From Hymenobacter profundi (GTDB lineage: Bacteria; Bacteroidota; Bacteroidia; Cytophagales; Hymenobacteraceae), in contig NZ_JAHWGL010000031.1 in the NCBI RefSeq assembly GCF_019334315.1, positions 1 through 44,890 of the forward strand: a stretch of 44,890 bases of DNA, read 5' to 3'. Position numbers and translations under genes: made by a program. The notes beneath the pieces were generated by a model. That model was given only the letters and a program-made list of their open reading frames with translations, was not told the origin of the DNA and made no database searches. This document shows, one piece after another, positions 17,018 to 26,504 of this stretch (the stretch's first letter is position 1; every line of letters starts with the position of its first letter).

Positions 17018-18157
17018 ATGAAATTCGGAACCAAAGCCATCCATGCCGGCGTGCACCCCGATCCGGCCACCGGCGCCATTATGACGCCCATTTACCAAAC
17101 GTCTACCTACGTGCAGACCTCGCCCGGCGAGAACAAGGGCTATGAGTACTCGCGCACGCACAACCCTACCCGCTCGCAGCTACAGGACGCAGTGGCCGCT
17201 TTGGAAGATGGCAAGCACGGCCTAGCCTTTGCCTCAGGAATGGCCGTGGTCGATTGCATCATCAAGCTGCTGCAACCCGGCGACGAGGTGATTTCCACCA
17301 ACGACCTCTACGGCGGCAGCTACCGCATCTTCACCAAAGTATTTGCGCCGCTGGGCATCAAGTTTCATTTCGTGCCTATGCACGACATGGCAGCCGTGCG
17401 CGAAAAGGTGACGGACAAAACCAAGCTGATCTGGGTGGAAACGCCCACCAACCCGCTGCTCAACATCATCGACATTGAAGCCGCCGCCGAGGTAGCCCAC
17501 GAGGCCGGCGCCCTGCTGGTAGTCGATAATACCTTCTCGACGCCCTACCTGCAAACGCCCCTTGCGCTGGGTGCCGACATTGTGATGCACTCCCTCACCA
17601 AGTACATGGGCGGCCACTCCGATGTGGTAATGGGCGCTTTGGTTGTAAACGACGACGCCTTGCTGCAACGCCTGGCGTTTCTGCAAAACTCTTGCGGCGG
17701 CACGCCCGGCCCCCAAGACTGCTTCTTGGTGCTGCGTGGCCTCAAAACCCTGCACCTGCGCATGCAGCGCCACTGCGAAAACGGTCGCGCCGTGGCCGAG
17801 TACCTGCAAGCACATCCGAAAGTAGAGAAGGTGTTTTGGCCGGGCTTCCCCGAGCACCCCAACCACGCCGTAGCCGCCAAGCAAATGCGCGACTTCGGGG
17901 GTATGATTTCCTTCGTGCTGAAAGGAGATAAGCAAGAAGACGCCATTGCGGTGCTCGAAAAACTGAAGCTCTTCACGTTGGCTGAAAGCCTGGGCGGGGT
18001 AGAAAGTCTCTCGGGCCACCCCGCCACCATGACGCACGCCAGCATCCCGGCCGAGGAGCGCCGCAAAGCGGGTCTCTCCGACTCCCTTATTCGCCTGAGT
18101 GTAGGCGTGGAGGATATTGAAGATCTGTTGGAAGACCTGGGCCAGGCAATAGGGTAG
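17018..18157 (+). CDS. Cystathionine gamma-synthase / gamma-lyase, PLP-dependent
   Basis: A 379-residue cytosolic enzyme of the Cys/Met metabolism PLP family. The pyridoxal-phosphate lysine is K195 in HSLTKYMGGHSD, with D170 (VVDNTFSTP) contacting the pyridine nitrogen; YSRTHNPTR (44-52) and SGHPATMTHASIP are also family hallmarks. Length is normal. Synthase (methionine synthesis from activated homoserine) and lyase (cysteine from cystathionine) differ by few residues, and the late ESLGGVESL stretch is found in both, so the exact reaction is left open. No other sulfur gene is adjacent. A hairpin terminator follows at 18189. Confidence 0.9.
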   Translation: MKFGTKAIHAGVHPDPATGAIMTPIYQTSTYVQTSPGENKGYEYSRTHNPTRSQLQDAVAALEDGKHGLAFASGMAVVDCIIKLLQPGDEVISTNDLYGGSYRIFTKVFAPLGIKFHFVPMHDMAAVREKVTDKTKLIWVETPTNPLLNIIDIEAAAEVAHEAGALLVVDNTFSTPYLQTPLALGADIVMHSLTKYMGGHSDVVMGALVVNDDALLQRLAFLQNSCGGTPGPQDCFLVLRGLKTLHLRMQRHCENGRAVAEYLQAHPKVEKVFWPGFPEHPNHAVAAKQMRDFGGMISFVLKGDKQEDAIAVLEKLKLFTLAESLGGVESLSGHPATMTHASIPAEERRKAGLSDSLIRLSVGVEDIEDLLEDLGQAIG

Positions 18158-18188
18158 GAGTAGGTAAACCGCCTGTCGTTAAAATATA

Positions 18189-18220
18189 ACGGGTAGCAAA
18201 GCGTCTGCTTAGCTACCCGT
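18189..18220 (+). terminator. Terminator-like hairpin after cystathionine gene
   Basis: Arms ACGGGTAGC and GCTACCCGT (18189-18197, 18212-18220) with an inner AAGC/GCTT stem. It begins 31 nt after the stop codon; no long T-run follows. Confidence 0.55.
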
Positions 18221-18224
18221 TCAG

Positions 18225-18284
18225 ACAGAACGTCATTTCGACCAGCACGCGAGATTTCTCCCGCTGGTCGAAATGACGTTCTGT
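18225..18284. repeat. Interspersed hairpin repeat (type B)
   Basis: Perfect 22-bp inverted arms (18225-18246 and 18263-18284) around a 16-nt loop. The outer end AACGTCATTTCGA and the inner motif CACGCGAGATT recur in the element at 28729-28826, so the two are copies of one family. It sits between two plus-strand genes, after a terminator-like hairpin. Confidence 0.8.
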
Positions 18285-18314
18285 TTTATCTGCCCGCCTG
18301 ACTAAGTCATACTT

Positions 18315-19313
18315 ATGAAAATCTCTTCCCATTTCGATGGCAAGCGCTACCGCAATGCTGTGCCAACTGCTATGTCCACAGCCACCAGCTACTGGCAGAT
18401 GGCCCGGCGCTGGCTGCTAGGCAAAGAGCAGCGCGTGCCCAAGCCGGCACTAGCAGGCTTCTCGGTAGATGCCGTGGCGCTGGCCCAACCGGTGCCGCCT
18501 ACTGCCCTACGGGCTACCTGGCTGGGGCACTCCATGGTGCTGCTGGAAATTGACGGCCGCCGCTTCCTGACCGATCCGGTATGGCGCCCGCGCAGCTCGC
18601 CGGTGAGCTTTATGGGGCCGAAGCGCTTCTTTCCCAACCCGCTACCCTTGGCACAGATGCCGCCGCTGGATGGTGTGCTCCTCTCTCATGACCATTTCGA
18701 CCACCTTGATCCTCTCGCCGTGCGGGCACTGGCGCGCACGGGCGTACCGTTCTTTTGCCCGCTGGGGGTAGGGCGCCACCTGCGTCGTTGGGGCGTGGCT
18801 CCCAATAAAATTACAGAATTGGACTGGTGGCAGACCCACACGCTGGCGCCCAACTTCACGCTGGTGGCCACACCCGCCCGGCACTTCTCCGGCCGCCGCC
18901 TCGGTCTCGATCAGGATGCTACCTTGTGGGCATCGTGGGTGCTGTTGGGGCCTACTCACCGCGCCTTTTTTGGCGGTGATTCCGGCCCGTTTGCTGATGC
19001 CTTTCAACAGATTGGGGACACCTACGGACCCTTCGACCTGACGATGCTGGAGATAGGCGCCGCCGACCCTGACTGGGCAGATGTGCACATGGGCCCTACA
19101 GTAGCCGTAGCTGCCCACCAAGCCCTGCGCGGCAGGGCGCTGCTCCCCATTCACTGGGGTACTTTCAACCTGGCCTACCACGCCTGGACCGACCCGGCCG
19201 AGGAAGTGCAACAAGCCGCCGCCTCTGCTGGCGTAGCGCTGTTGCTACCCCGGCCCGGTGAGCGGGTGGAGGCCGCGCAAGCGCCTTACGTGTCTGGGTG
19301 GTGGCGGGGGTAG
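18315..19313 (+). CDS. Metallo-beta-lactamase-fold hydrolase (COG2220, NAPE-PLD-like)
   Basis: A 332-residue hydrolase with the metal-binding motif HDHFDH (H125, H127, D129, H130), a preceding GHS strand (H72), and downstream candidates for the remaining ligands in ATPARHFS, FFGGDSGPF and LPIHWGTF. The order and spacing match the family that includes N-acyl-phosphatidylethanolamine phospholipase D and UlaG-like lactonases, with two metal ions. There is no signal peptide, so it should be cytosolic. The physiological substrate is unknown. A GDSL-family hydrolase follows about 110 bp downstream in the same direction. Confidence 0.87.
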   Translation: MKISSHFDGKRYRNAVPTAMSTATSYWQMARRWLLGKEQRVPKPALAGFSVDAVALAQPVPPTALRATWLGHSMVLLEIDGRRFLTDPVWRPRSSPVSFMGPKRFFPNPLPLAQMPPLDGVLLSHDHFDHLDPLAVRALARTGVPFFCPLGVGRHLRRWGVAPNKITELDWWQTHTLAPNFTLVATPARHFSGRRLGLDQDATLWASWVLLGPTHRAFFGGDSGPFADAFQQIGDTYGPFDLTMLEIGAADPDWADVHMGPTVAVAAHQALRGRALLPIHWGTFNLAYHAWTDPAEEVQQAAASAGVALLLPRPGERVEAAQAPYVSGWWRG

Positions 19314-19426
19314 GGGCTTGCTTAGTTACCGGAAAGCGGCTTGCAATCTACAAATAGCGCGTTTTCGTACGGATCATAGCGGCGTAGCATTCCAAGTTAG
19401 GTAAGCTAGCTGCTTATTCCGATAGT

Positions 19427-20140
19427 ATGCGTTTCCTTGCTCTCCTATTTGCCTTACTACCCTTTTGGGCCTGCACGCACACCGAGGTGCCGCCTACGCC
19501 GATGGTCACACCCCCCGTATCGGCGGCTACTATTAGCTTTCTATCGTTAGGCGACTCTTATACTATAGGCGAGGGCGTGAGCGAACAAGCCCGCTGGAGC
19601 GTGCAGTTGGCGCAACAGTTGCGCCAGCGCGGTACCGAGGTAGCGCCGCCCGCCCTCATAGCCCGCACCGGCTGGACAACCCAGGACCTGCAACGGGCTA
19701 TTGTGGCCTCCGGCAATCAGCGCACCTATGAGCTGGTGTCGTTGCTGATTGGCGTCAACGATCAGTACCAGGGGCAAAGCGCCGCTGATTATCGCCCACG
19801 CCTACGCCAACTGCTGCAAACGGCCACGCGCTTTGCCGGTGGCCGTTCTGGCCGAGTGGTTGTGCTGTCCATACCAGACTGGGGACAGACGCCCTACGCG
19901 CAAGGGCGCAACCGGACGCAGATTGGCGAGGAAATCGACCAGTTCAACGAGGTGGCCCGGCAGGAATGCCAGCAGGCCGGCGTTGCCTTCGTGGACATTA
20001 CCAGCCTCACGCGTTCCGCCAGCGGTGATGCTTCCCAGTTTGCTCCCGATGGCCTGCACTATTCCGGTCAGCAGATGGCAACATGGGCGGAAGCGGCGCT
20101 ACCCGTGGTGCAGAAAGTAGTGGCCGTGAGCGCAAAGTAG
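19427..20140 (+). CDS. SGNH/GDSL hydrolase, exported
   Basis: A 237-residue esterase-like protein. Catalytic Ser44 is in GDSYT, the oxyanion residues are Gly82 (TGWTT) and Asn111 (GVND), and the Asp/His pair is D208/H211 in DGLHYS; all four SGNH blocks are present. Residues 1-16 form a signal sequence ending in FWAC. The Cys is at lipoprotein position, but the bulky residues before it make a weak lipobox. It probably removes acyl or acetyl groups from lipids or polysaccharides in the periplasm. Substrate not readable. Confidence 0.9.
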   Translation: MRFLALLFALLPFWACTHTEVPPTPMVTPPVSAATISFLSLGDSYTIGEGVSEQARWSVQLAQQLRQRGTEVAPPALIARTGWTTQDLQRAIVASGNQRTYELVSLLIGVNDQYQGQSAADYRPRLRQLLQTATRFAGGRSGRVVVLSIPDWGQTPYAQGRNRTQIGEEIDQFNEVARQECQQAGVAFVDITSLTRSASGDASQFAPDGLHYSGQQMATWAEAALPVVQKVVAVSAK

Positions 20141-20394
20141 TTGCACGGCTGGCGGTGGCGCGCCACTTTATAAATTGCTGATAAGCATATAATGGGCTGA
20201 AGTAGAATAGCTTATAACTGTATCGCTACGGAAGAAGTATACTTTTTTTGTTTCAAGCAATACATCCTGCGGGATATTCTGTTCATATCGTGAAAAACGG
20301 TAGATGGTCGCCCTTGTAGGCTGTTGTTGGCATCAAGAAGGGTAGTCCTTTTCGGCAAATTTGCATCTTCTTTTATTTTCCTCTCTGAACGCGT

Positions 20395-23220
20395 ATGCGC
20401 CAAACCTTACTCACTTCTATTGTGTGTGCCAGCCTGTTGCCCGCCGCCGCGTGGGCCCAGACGCAGACCATAACCGGCCGCGTAACTGGTCCTACCGGCG
20501 CAGCCATCCCCGGCGTGACGGTGCTGGAAAAAGGCACCAACAACGGTACTTCTACCGACGCGGAAGGGCGTTACCAGCTTGCTGTGCCCACGTCGGCTAC
20601 CCTCATTTTCTCGGCTATTGGGCAAACACCACAGGAAATTCCGCTGAATGGGCGCTCCGTGCTAAACGCGCGTTTGCAGGATGCCAGCACCAGCCTCAAT
20701 GAAGTGGTGGTAACGGGTTCACGGGCTACCGAGGGCCGCTCCAATATCCTCACCACAGCACCAGTCGATGTTATTTCGGCCCGTGAGATTAAAGCGTTTG
20801 CTCAAACGGATGTCACCCAAGTGCTTACCTATGTTGCGCCTTCTTTTCAGTCGTCGCGGCAGGCCGTTTCGGATGGTACCGACTTCGTGGACCCGGCCAG
20901 CTTGCGCGGCCTTGGCCCCGACCAAGTGCTGGTGCTGGTGAACGGCAAGCGCCGCCACAACTCGGCCTTGGTCAACATCAACGGCACGGTAGGGCGGGGC
21001 TCGGTAGGCACCGACCTCAACGTAATTCCCACGGCCAGCATCAAGCGCATTGAGGTGCTGCGCGACGGGGCATCGGCCTTGTATGGCTCCGATGCCATTG
21101 CGGGTGTTATCAATATTCAGCTCAAAGACGATTCGACGGGCGTGACCAGCACCGGCTACTACGGCCAGACTGCTGAATTCGACGGCAAAACCGAGCAAGT
21201 TGACATCAACGTGGGCATTGGCCTAAACAAGCGCGGCTTTCTGGACCTGAGCGGGCAGTTTCTGAACCGCGGCTATACCGACCGCTCATTTGCGGACCGG
21301 ACGCCGCTGATTTACTTGGGTAGCGGCGGAGCCTATCCGGCTTCTGCCAATACTGAGGAAGCCCGCCGCGCCCTCAAGGCGCAGGACGATGCGCTGGTAG
21401 CGGCCAATGGTTTCGACCGGCGAGACTTTCGGGTAGGGCAGTCGGCTACGCGCAACTTCGGTGGCTTTCTGAATGGTGGGTATCGACTGGGACGTGGCTA
21501 CGAGGTGTACCTGTCTGGCGGTGCCTCGTACCGCACGGGCCAGGGCTCGGGCTTCAACCGCCTACCCAACCAGGCCACCCAAAGCGACCTGACCATCTTT
21601 CCGAACGGCTACCTACCCTTCATCAACACTACTATCTACGACCAGTCGGCTATTGTGGGCGTGCGCAACACCTTCGGCGGTTTTGCAGTTGATTTGAGCA
21701 ACACCTTCGGCCGCAATGAGTTGCGCTACGATGTCAGCAACTCCGTGAATGCCTCCCTACCTCAAGGACCCGGCATTGTAAACCCAACAGATTTCTACGC
21801 AGGCCGACTGGCGTTCCTGCAAAACACTACGAACTTGAGCGTGTCGCGGCGCTTCATGGACGTGGGGCCGCTGGCTAGCCTAAACGTGGCTGCGGGGGGC
21901 GAGTTTCGGTATGATAACTTCCTGATTGGCAAAGGGGAGTACGCGTCGTATATCAACGGTGGCCGCAGAATCAACGGCGCGCCTACTGCTTCTGGCGCCC
22001 AGGTGTTTCCGGGGTATCAGCCCCAGGATGAGGTGAACAAGGGCCGCACCAACGTGGCAGGCTACCTCGATTTTGAAAGTGACATTACCGATAAGCTGCT
22101 GGTGCACCTGGCTGGCCGGGCCGAGCGCTACAGCGACTTTGGCGGCAATGTGAGCGGCCAACTGGGCGCGCGCTACAGCATCCTGCGAACGGTGGCCGTG
22201 CGCGGTTCTATCGGCAACGGTTTCCGGGCGCCCTCGTTGCAGCAACGCTACTTCACCAATACCAGCACGCAGTTTGTAAGCGGACTACCCAACCAGGTGC
22301 TCACCGTTAACAATGATAACCCGATTGTGCGCAACAGCTTTGATGACCCCAGCCAGCGGGGGTTTGGGGTAGGGTCGCTGAAGCAGGAAAAGTCGAAGAA
22401 CTACAGCCTGGGCCTCACCAGCAGTATCGGCCGCACCTTCACGCTGACGGTAGACGCCTACCAGATTGATATCCGCGACCGGATTGTGTTGTCGTCGCAA
22501 TTTGCCAAGAGCAACCCCGCCGTGACGCCGCCTACCATTGTAGACCAAATTCTGGCCGGCCGCGATGTGAGCCGAGTACAGTTCTTTGCTAATGCTGTGA
22601 ATACCCGCACCCAAGGCATTGACATCGTGGCCAATGAGCGCCTGCCCTTGGGCGAAAACAGTCGCCTGACGCTGACAGCTGCTGCCAACTTCAACAAAAC
22701 GGAAGTAACGGGCTTCAACAGCACGTCCTCTACCATCAACAACGACCAAACGGTAGGGACCAGCAACCTGCAAAACACGCTCTTTGACCGGCAGCAACGG
22801 ACCCGCCTCGAATACGGCAACCCGCGCAGCAAAATCAACCTGTCGGCGGCGTATACCCGCGGTATTTTTGGCATAGAAGCCCGCACGGTGCGCTTCGGCG
22901 AAATCCGCTCGGCCGACGCCAACCCGGCCCGCGCCAACCTCGACCAGACCTTCTCGGCCAAGTGGATTACGGACTTGACGCTGAATGCGCAAATCACCAA
23001 GCAAATAGGATTGGCCATCGGCTCCAACAACCTGTTCAACGTGTATCCCGACAAGATTTACGTGAACCCGCGCAACGACCCAAACAACTTCTCCGTGGAC
23101 CCCAACCTGAGCTATAGTTCTTCGCTGGACAACTCCAACCGGGGCCGCTACCTATACAGCGCCAACCAGTTTGGCTTCAACGGTGCGTTTTACTTTGCTC
23201 GCGTAAGCGTTTCGCTGTAA
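20395..23220 (+). CDS. TonB-dependent receptor with carboxypeptidase-regulatory domain
   Basis: A 941-residue outer-membrane transporter. The signal peptide is cut near residue 21 (AWA/QTQ). A CarboxypepD_reg-like domain (about 24-95) precedes the plug (about 105-235), which contains LNEVVVTGSRATEGRS, LRGLGPDQVLVLVNGKRRH and RIEVLRDGASALYGSDAIAGVINI. The barrel follows and ends in ARVSVSL. No SusD partner is adjacent, so it is not a classical SusC/D pair. The plug resembles vitamin B12/iron/copper-type receptors, but the ligand is unknown. Preceded by a 254-bp spacer in which no clear operator was seen, and followed by a strong terminator. Confidence 0.93.
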   Translation: MRQTLLTSIVCASLLPAAAWAQTQTITGRVTGPTGAAIPGVTVLEKGTNNGTSTDAEGRYQLAVPTSATLIFSAIGQTPQEIPLNGRSVLNARLQDASTSLNEVVVTGSRATEGRSNILTTAPVDVISAREIKAFAQTDVTQVLTYVAPSFQSSRQAVSDGTDFVDPASLRGLGPDQVLVLVNGKRRHNSALVNINGTVGRGSVGTDLNVIPTASIKRIEVLRDGASALYGSDAIAGVINIQLKDDSTGVTSTGYYGQTAEFDGKTEQVDINVGIGLNKRGFLDLSGQFLNRGYTDRSFADRTPLIYLGSGGAYPASANTEEARRALKAQDDALVAANGFDRRDFRVGQSATRNFGGFLNGGYRLGRGYEVYLSGGASYRTGQGSGFNRLPNQATQSDLTIFPNGYLPFINTTIYDQSAIVGVRNTFGGFAVDLSNTFGRNELRYDVSNSVNASLPQGPGIVNPTDFYAGRLAFLQNTTNLSVSRRFMDVGPLASLNVAAGGEFRYDNFLIGKGEYASYINGGRRINGAPTASGAQVFPGYQPQDEVNKGRTNVAGYLDFESDITDKLLVHLAGRAERYSDFGGNVSGQLGARYSILRTVAVRGSIGNGFRAPSLQQRYFTNTSTQFVSGLPNQVLTVNNDNPIVRNSFDDPSQRGFGVGSLKQEKSKNYSLGLTSSIGRTFTLTVDAYQIDIRDRIVLSSQFAKSNPAVTPPTIVDQILAGRDVSRVQFFANAVNTRTQGIDIVANERLPLGENSRLTLTAAANFNKTEVTGFNSTSSTINNDQTVGTSNLQNTLFDRQQRTRLEYGNPRSKINLSAAYTRGIFGIEARTVRFGEIRSADANPARANLDQTFSAKWITDLTLNAQITKQIGLAIGSNNLFNVYPDKIYVNPRNDPNNFSVDPNLSYSSSLDNSNRGRYLYSANQFGFNGAFYFARVSVSL

Positions 23221-23238
23221 GCACTTAGTGTACTACTG

Positions 23239-23272
23239 AAACGGCCAGCCTTCTCAGAAGGCTGGCCGTTTT
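23239..23272. terminator. Bidirectional terminator
   Basis: Perfect 16-bp stem (23239-23254 with 23256-23271) that serves both the TonB receptor and the convergent OmpA-family gene; T-run on the plus side, A-run on the other. Confidence 0.9.
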
Positions 23273-23295
23273 GCTTAAGGTAGGGAACCGTAGAG

Positions 23296-24315
23296 CTATT
23301 GCCCACCAGCACTCGCCGCCGAATTACTATCCAGAATCTGAAACAGCTCGTTGAGCTTGGGCGTGAGGATGATTTCGGTGCGGCGGTTCAGGGCTTTGTC
23401 GGCGGCGTTGTCGTTGGGGGCTATGGGTAGGTATTGCGAGCGGCCCGAGGCCGTCACGCGCTGAGGCGCTACCCCGCTCACGGTGAGCAAACGGGCAATT
23501 TCGGTGGCGCGCAGCACGCTTAGGTCCCAATTGTCTTGCATGCCAGCTGTGCCACGCGAGATGGGCACATTGTCGGTGTGACCTTCGACTACCACATTCA
23601 CATCGGGTTGCTCTTGCAGCACCTGGGCCAGCTTTTTGAGGGCATCCTGGCCTTTGGGGTCTACCTTGGTAGAGCCCGATTTGAACAGCAGCTGCTCTGA
23701 AAGCGACACGTACACCTTGCCGTTGCGCAGCTCTACTTTCAAATCATTGGACTTGAAGCCTAGGAGCGCATTATTAACCTTGGCGCGCAGGTCGTTCACG
23801 GCCTTGTCTTTGGCAGCCAGTGCCTGTTGCAGCTCCGCTAGCTTTGCTTCACGCGTTTTTAGGTCTGTATTAAGCTGGTCGATTTGCGTACGGCTTTTCT
23901 TCAGGTTCACATCCAGCTCGCCCAGCTCGGCTTCGCGGCGGGCCAGGTCCTTAGCTACCTTGTCGTAATCGGCCGATTTGTTGGCCATGGCCCGGTCGCT
24001 GTTCTTGAGTAGTTTATCGTAGGAGTCGTTCAGCTCGCCATACAGGCTTTGGGTTTTGCGCAGGATGTTGCCCGTTTGGGTAGAATCGTTTACGAGGCGC
24101 TTCTTATCGAGGCGGAGTTGGGCTAGCTCGTCGTTGGCTTTCTGCAACTCGGCTACTGCCTGGCGTTGGCGTTTTTCTAAATCTTCTTTGGCTTGCTGGG
24201 TAGCCGTTTGGCGAGCCTGTAATTCGTCGTATTTGCGGGAGGCTACGCAGCTGGGTAGGGTAGTGGAAGCGGCCACCACAAGAGCGGCTAGGGTCAGCGA
24301 AGAGAATTTATACAC
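23296..24315 (-). CDS. OmpA-family lipoprotein with coiled coil
   Basis: A 339-residue outer-membrane lipoprotein, lipobox LPSC with acylated Cys23. Residues about 28-190 are a heptad-rich coiled coil. An OmpA-like peptidoglycan-binding domain follows (about 200-320), with LLFKSGSTKVDPKG, VVEGHTDNVP and NRRTEIIL. It should tether the outer membrane to the cell wall, with the coiled coil as spacer across the periplasm. It resembles MotB/OmpA-type proteins but lacks a transmembrane helix. Its start lies 301 bp from the divergent accD gene. Confidence 0.92.
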   Translation of the reverse strand: MYKFSSLTLAALVVAASTTLPSCVASRKYDELQARQTATQQAKEDLEKRQRQAVAELQKANDELAQLRLDKKRLVNDSTQTGNILRKTQSLYGELNDSYDKLLKNSDRAMANKSADYDKVAKDLARREAELGELDVNLKKSRTQIDQLNTDLKTREAKLAELQQALAAKDKAVNDLRAKVNNALLGFKSNDLKVELRNGKVYVSLSEQLLFKSGSTKVDPKGQDALKKLAQVLQEQPDVNVVVEGHTDNVPISRGTAGMQDNWDLSVLRATEIARLLTVSGVAPQRVTASGRSQYLPIAPNDNAADKALNRRTEIILTPKLNELFQILDSNSAASAGGQ

Positions 24316-24469
24316 GGAATAAACGTAGGTGAAACAGCAAGAGTAACGGAATAGTCCGATAGGGCCTACCCTGTAGCAAGGTAGCCAGTTGCGGGGGCAA
24401 CTTCCAATTCTTAAGGCCGGCTCAAACCATTTTTCAGACTATCTTTGTTGCTGTTCAACGCCGAATACA

Positions 24470-24508
24470 ATGCTTGCAGTCAAGTTATTAGCCGAAATTT
24501 CTATCTGA
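24470..24508 (+). CDS. Possible 12-residue leader peptide upstream of accD
   Basis: ATG to TGA, encoding MLAVKLLAEISI. It starts 23 nt after a TATCTTTG element, the right distance for a promoter-proximal leader. The stop codon lies in a small inverted repeat. This layout would suit a leader peptide or attenuator in the accD transcript, but a frame this short can easily occur by chance. Confidence 0.2.
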   Translation: MLAVKLLAEISI

Positions 24509-24570
24509 ATTTCAGAAATAGCCAGACAATTCTTCCGGCCAAAAAGCCGGCCCGTAGCCACCCTGCGTAG

Positions 24571-24578
24571 TATCTTTG
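24571..24578 (+). promoter_or_regulatory. -7 element proximal to accD
   Basis: TATCTTTG, 38 nt before the accD start codon. It fits the Bacteroidetes -7 consensus exactly; no TTG is seen 19-21 nt upstream. Confidence 0.5.
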
Positions 24579-24616
24579 TCGTCACACGCTAGTATCCGCC
24601 CCTCAATTCTTACCTG

Positions 24617-25504
24617 ATGTCTTGGTTTAAACGCGTAGAAAAAGGCATTGTCACGCCCACGGAGGAAAAAAAGGAAACCCCCGACGGCCTGTGGTACAAG
24701 TGCCCGGAATGCAAAACCGTGGCTACCATGGCCGAGCACAAGCGCCTGCTCTATACCTGCGCCAACTGCAACCACCACGACCGCATCAACTCGGCCGAGT
24801 ATTTCGAGGTGCTGTTTGACGATAACCAGTTTACGGAGCTGGACGCCGACCTCACTTCCGGCGACCCGCTGCACTTCGTCGATACCAAGCCCTACCCCCA
24901 GCGCGTGGCGGCTACCGAGCGCGCCACCGGGCTGCACGATGCCGTGCGCACGGCGTATGGCCGCAGCCAGGGCGCCGAGCTGGTGATTGCCTGCATGGAT
25001 TTCAAATTTATTGGCGGCTCCATGGGCTCGGTGGTCGGCGAGAAGATTGCCCGCGCCATCGACTACGCCCGCCAGCACCGCATCCCGTTCCTGATGATCA
25101 GCAAATCGGGCGGAGCGCGCATGATGGAAGCCGGCTACTCCCTGATGCAGATGGCCAAAACGTCGGCCAAGCTGGCGCTGCTCTCCGAAGCCGGTGTGCC
25201 TTATATATCCTTGCTTACTGACCCCACCACGGGCGGCGTAACGGCCTCGTTTGCCATGCTGGGCGATTTTAATATTGCCGAGCCGGGGGCACTCATTGGT
25301 TTCGCTGGCCCGCGCGTTATCAAGGAAACCATTGGCAAGGACCTGCCGAAAGATTTCCAAAGCTCCGAGTTCGTGTTGGAGCACGGCTTCCTCGATTTCA
25401 TTGTAGATCGTAAAGACCTGAAGCAGAAGCTGGCCGATTTGCTGCACCTGTTGCGCCCAGCCGCAGTGGCAGAGGCTGCAACCGTGACGGCAGCACGTCG
25501 TTAA
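24617..25504 (+). CDS. accD: Acetyl-CoA carboxylase carboxyltransferase subunit beta
   Basis: A 295-residue cytosolic subunit that, with AccA, transfers the carboxyl group from carboxybiotin to acetyl-CoA, the first committed step of fatty-acid synthesis. The N-terminal zinc ribbon is complete (Cys29, Cys32, Cys48, Cys51). The carboxyltransferase core follows, with [30 protein letters not shown] and [18 protein letters not shown], and [12 protein letters not shown] near the end. Length is typical. accA is not adjacent, as is usual in this phylum. Terminated at 25537-25583. Confidence 0.98.
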   Translation: MSWFKRVEKGIVTPTEEKKETPDGLWYKCPECKTVATMAEHKRLLYTCANCNHHDRINSAEYFEVLFDDNQFTELDADLTSGDPLHFVDTKPYPQRVAATERATGLHDAVRTAYGRSQGAELVIACMDFKFIGGSMGSVVGEKIARAIDYARQHRIPFLMISKSGGARMMEAGYSLMQMAKTSAKLALLSEAGVPYISLLTDPTTGGVTASFAMLGDFNIAEPGALIGFAGPRVIKETIGKDLPKDFQSSEFVLEHGFLDFIVDRKDLKQKLADLLHLLRPAAVAEAATVTAARR

Positions 25505-25536
25505 ATAAATTGCCGGCAAAAGCGGCAAGCTTTTTG

Positions 25537-25583
25537 AAAAAGTCTCTTCAACTGTATTATTCAGATGTTGAAGAGGCTTTTTT
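25537..25583 (+). terminator. accD terminator
   Basis: A 16-bp stem with one G-T pair (25537-25552 with 25567-25582) around a 14-nt loop, followed by a T-run. Confidence 0.88.
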
Positions 25584-25720
25584 CGTGTTGAGGTGCTTGA
25601 CTCAGATAGCCTTACAGCTATAAAGCAATTTCAAACAAACATTTTTGGCCGAAGTACAGTACCCAACACCGGACAACCATCGTTTCTCTTTCCCTACATT
25701 TTTCACCAAAGTTCCTACTG

Positions 25721-26452
25721 ATGAAATCTCCTAATGCAATTATTTCGCTGTGCTTGGCACTGATGCTGTTTCTGAGCTCGTGCGCAACCTCGCGCAACCC
25801 GAACATTCCGGACGCCAACGGCACTGGCCCACGCAAAACTGGTATGAATAAAACCACGAAGGGTGGTCTGCTGGGTGCTGGTGGCGGCGCTGTAGTAGGC
25901 GGCGTACTCGGCCGCGTAATTGGCGGCTCGGGTGGTACAGCTGCCGGCGCTATCATTGGTGCTGCCGTCGGTGGTGGTGCTGGTGCCCTCATTGGCCGCA
26001 AAATGGACAAGCAGGCCGAAGAGCTACAGCGCGATATGCAGAACGCTAAGGTAGAGCGCGTGGGCGAAGGCATTAAAGTGACCTTCGACTCGGGCATCCT
26101 GTTCGATACCAACAAATCGGATCTGCGTCCGGCTTCGATGACGGAAATTCAGAAGATGGCTGCTACCCTCAAAAAGTACCCCGACACTAACATCCTGGTA
26201 GAAGGCCACACCGACAACACCGGCACCGACGCTATCAACGACCCCTTGTCGTTGCGCCGCGCCCAGGCTGTTGCCAACTACACGCAGACGCAAGGCGTAG
26301 ATGCTTCGCGCATCACTACCAACGGCTACGGTTCCAAGCAGCCCATTGCTGATAACTCGACGGAAGCTGGTCGTCAGGCCAACCGCCGCGTAGAAATCGC
26401 CATTTTCGCCAACGAGAAAATGAAAAAGGCTGCTGAAAACGGCACGCTGTAA
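25721..26452 (+). CDS. Glycine-zipper OmpA-family lipoprotein (copy 1)
   Basis: A 243-residue envelope protein with lipobox LSSC and acylated Cys21. A glycine zipper at about 48-93 (GLLGAGGGAVVGGVLGRVIG and following) is able to insert in or pack against membrane. An OmpA-like domain follows (about 118-235), with FDTNKSDLRP, VEGHTDNTG and NRRVEI for peptidoglycan binding. This layout matches the YiaD family. It is the first of a duplicated pair: the gene at 27129 is very similar from the zipper to the end, and a small zipper-only gene lies between. Each of the three has its own terminator, so they are probably separate transcripts. Confidence 0.92.
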   Translation: MKSPNAIISLCLALMLFLSSCATSRNPNIPDANGTGPRKTGMNKTTKGGLLGAGGGAVVGGVLGRVIGGSGGTAAGAIIGAAVGGGAGALIGRKMDKQAEELQRDMQNAKVERVGEGIKVTFDSGILFDTNKSDLRPASMTEIQKMAATLKKYPDTNILVEGHTDNTGTDAINDPLSLRRAQAVANYTQTQGVDASRITTNGYGSKQPIADNSTEAGRQANRRVEIAIFANEKMKKAAENGTL

Positions 26453-26472
26453 GCTCAACTATAGCGTAAGGC

Positions 26473-26504
26473 AAAGGGCTACTCCACACCGGGGTAGCCC
26501 TTTT
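26473..26504 (+). terminator. Terminator of OmpA copy 1
   Basis: 13-nt arms (26473-26485, 26491-26503) with one G-T pair, followed by TTTT; 20 nt after the stop codon. Confidence 0.88.

Larger units (their letters stand above)
24316..24616. other. Divergent regulatory region between OmpA-lipoprotein gene and accD
   Basis: Contains two plus-strand copies of the -7 element TATCTTTG (24440-24447 and 24571-24578). Between them are a 12-codon open frame (24470-24508) and small hairpins, one overlapping its stop codon (near 24493-24523) and one CCGGC/GCCGG at about 24537-24552. No other gene is seen. Confidence 0.55.

Noticed and set aside
17018..18157. Firm assignment as metB or metC
   Set aside because: The PLP-site motifs are shared across the Cys/Met metabolism family and no neighbouring sulfur gene settles the reaction.
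24512..25528. Open frame of 338 codons opposite accD
   Set aside because: Antisense shadow of a certain accD gene; no recognisable domain.
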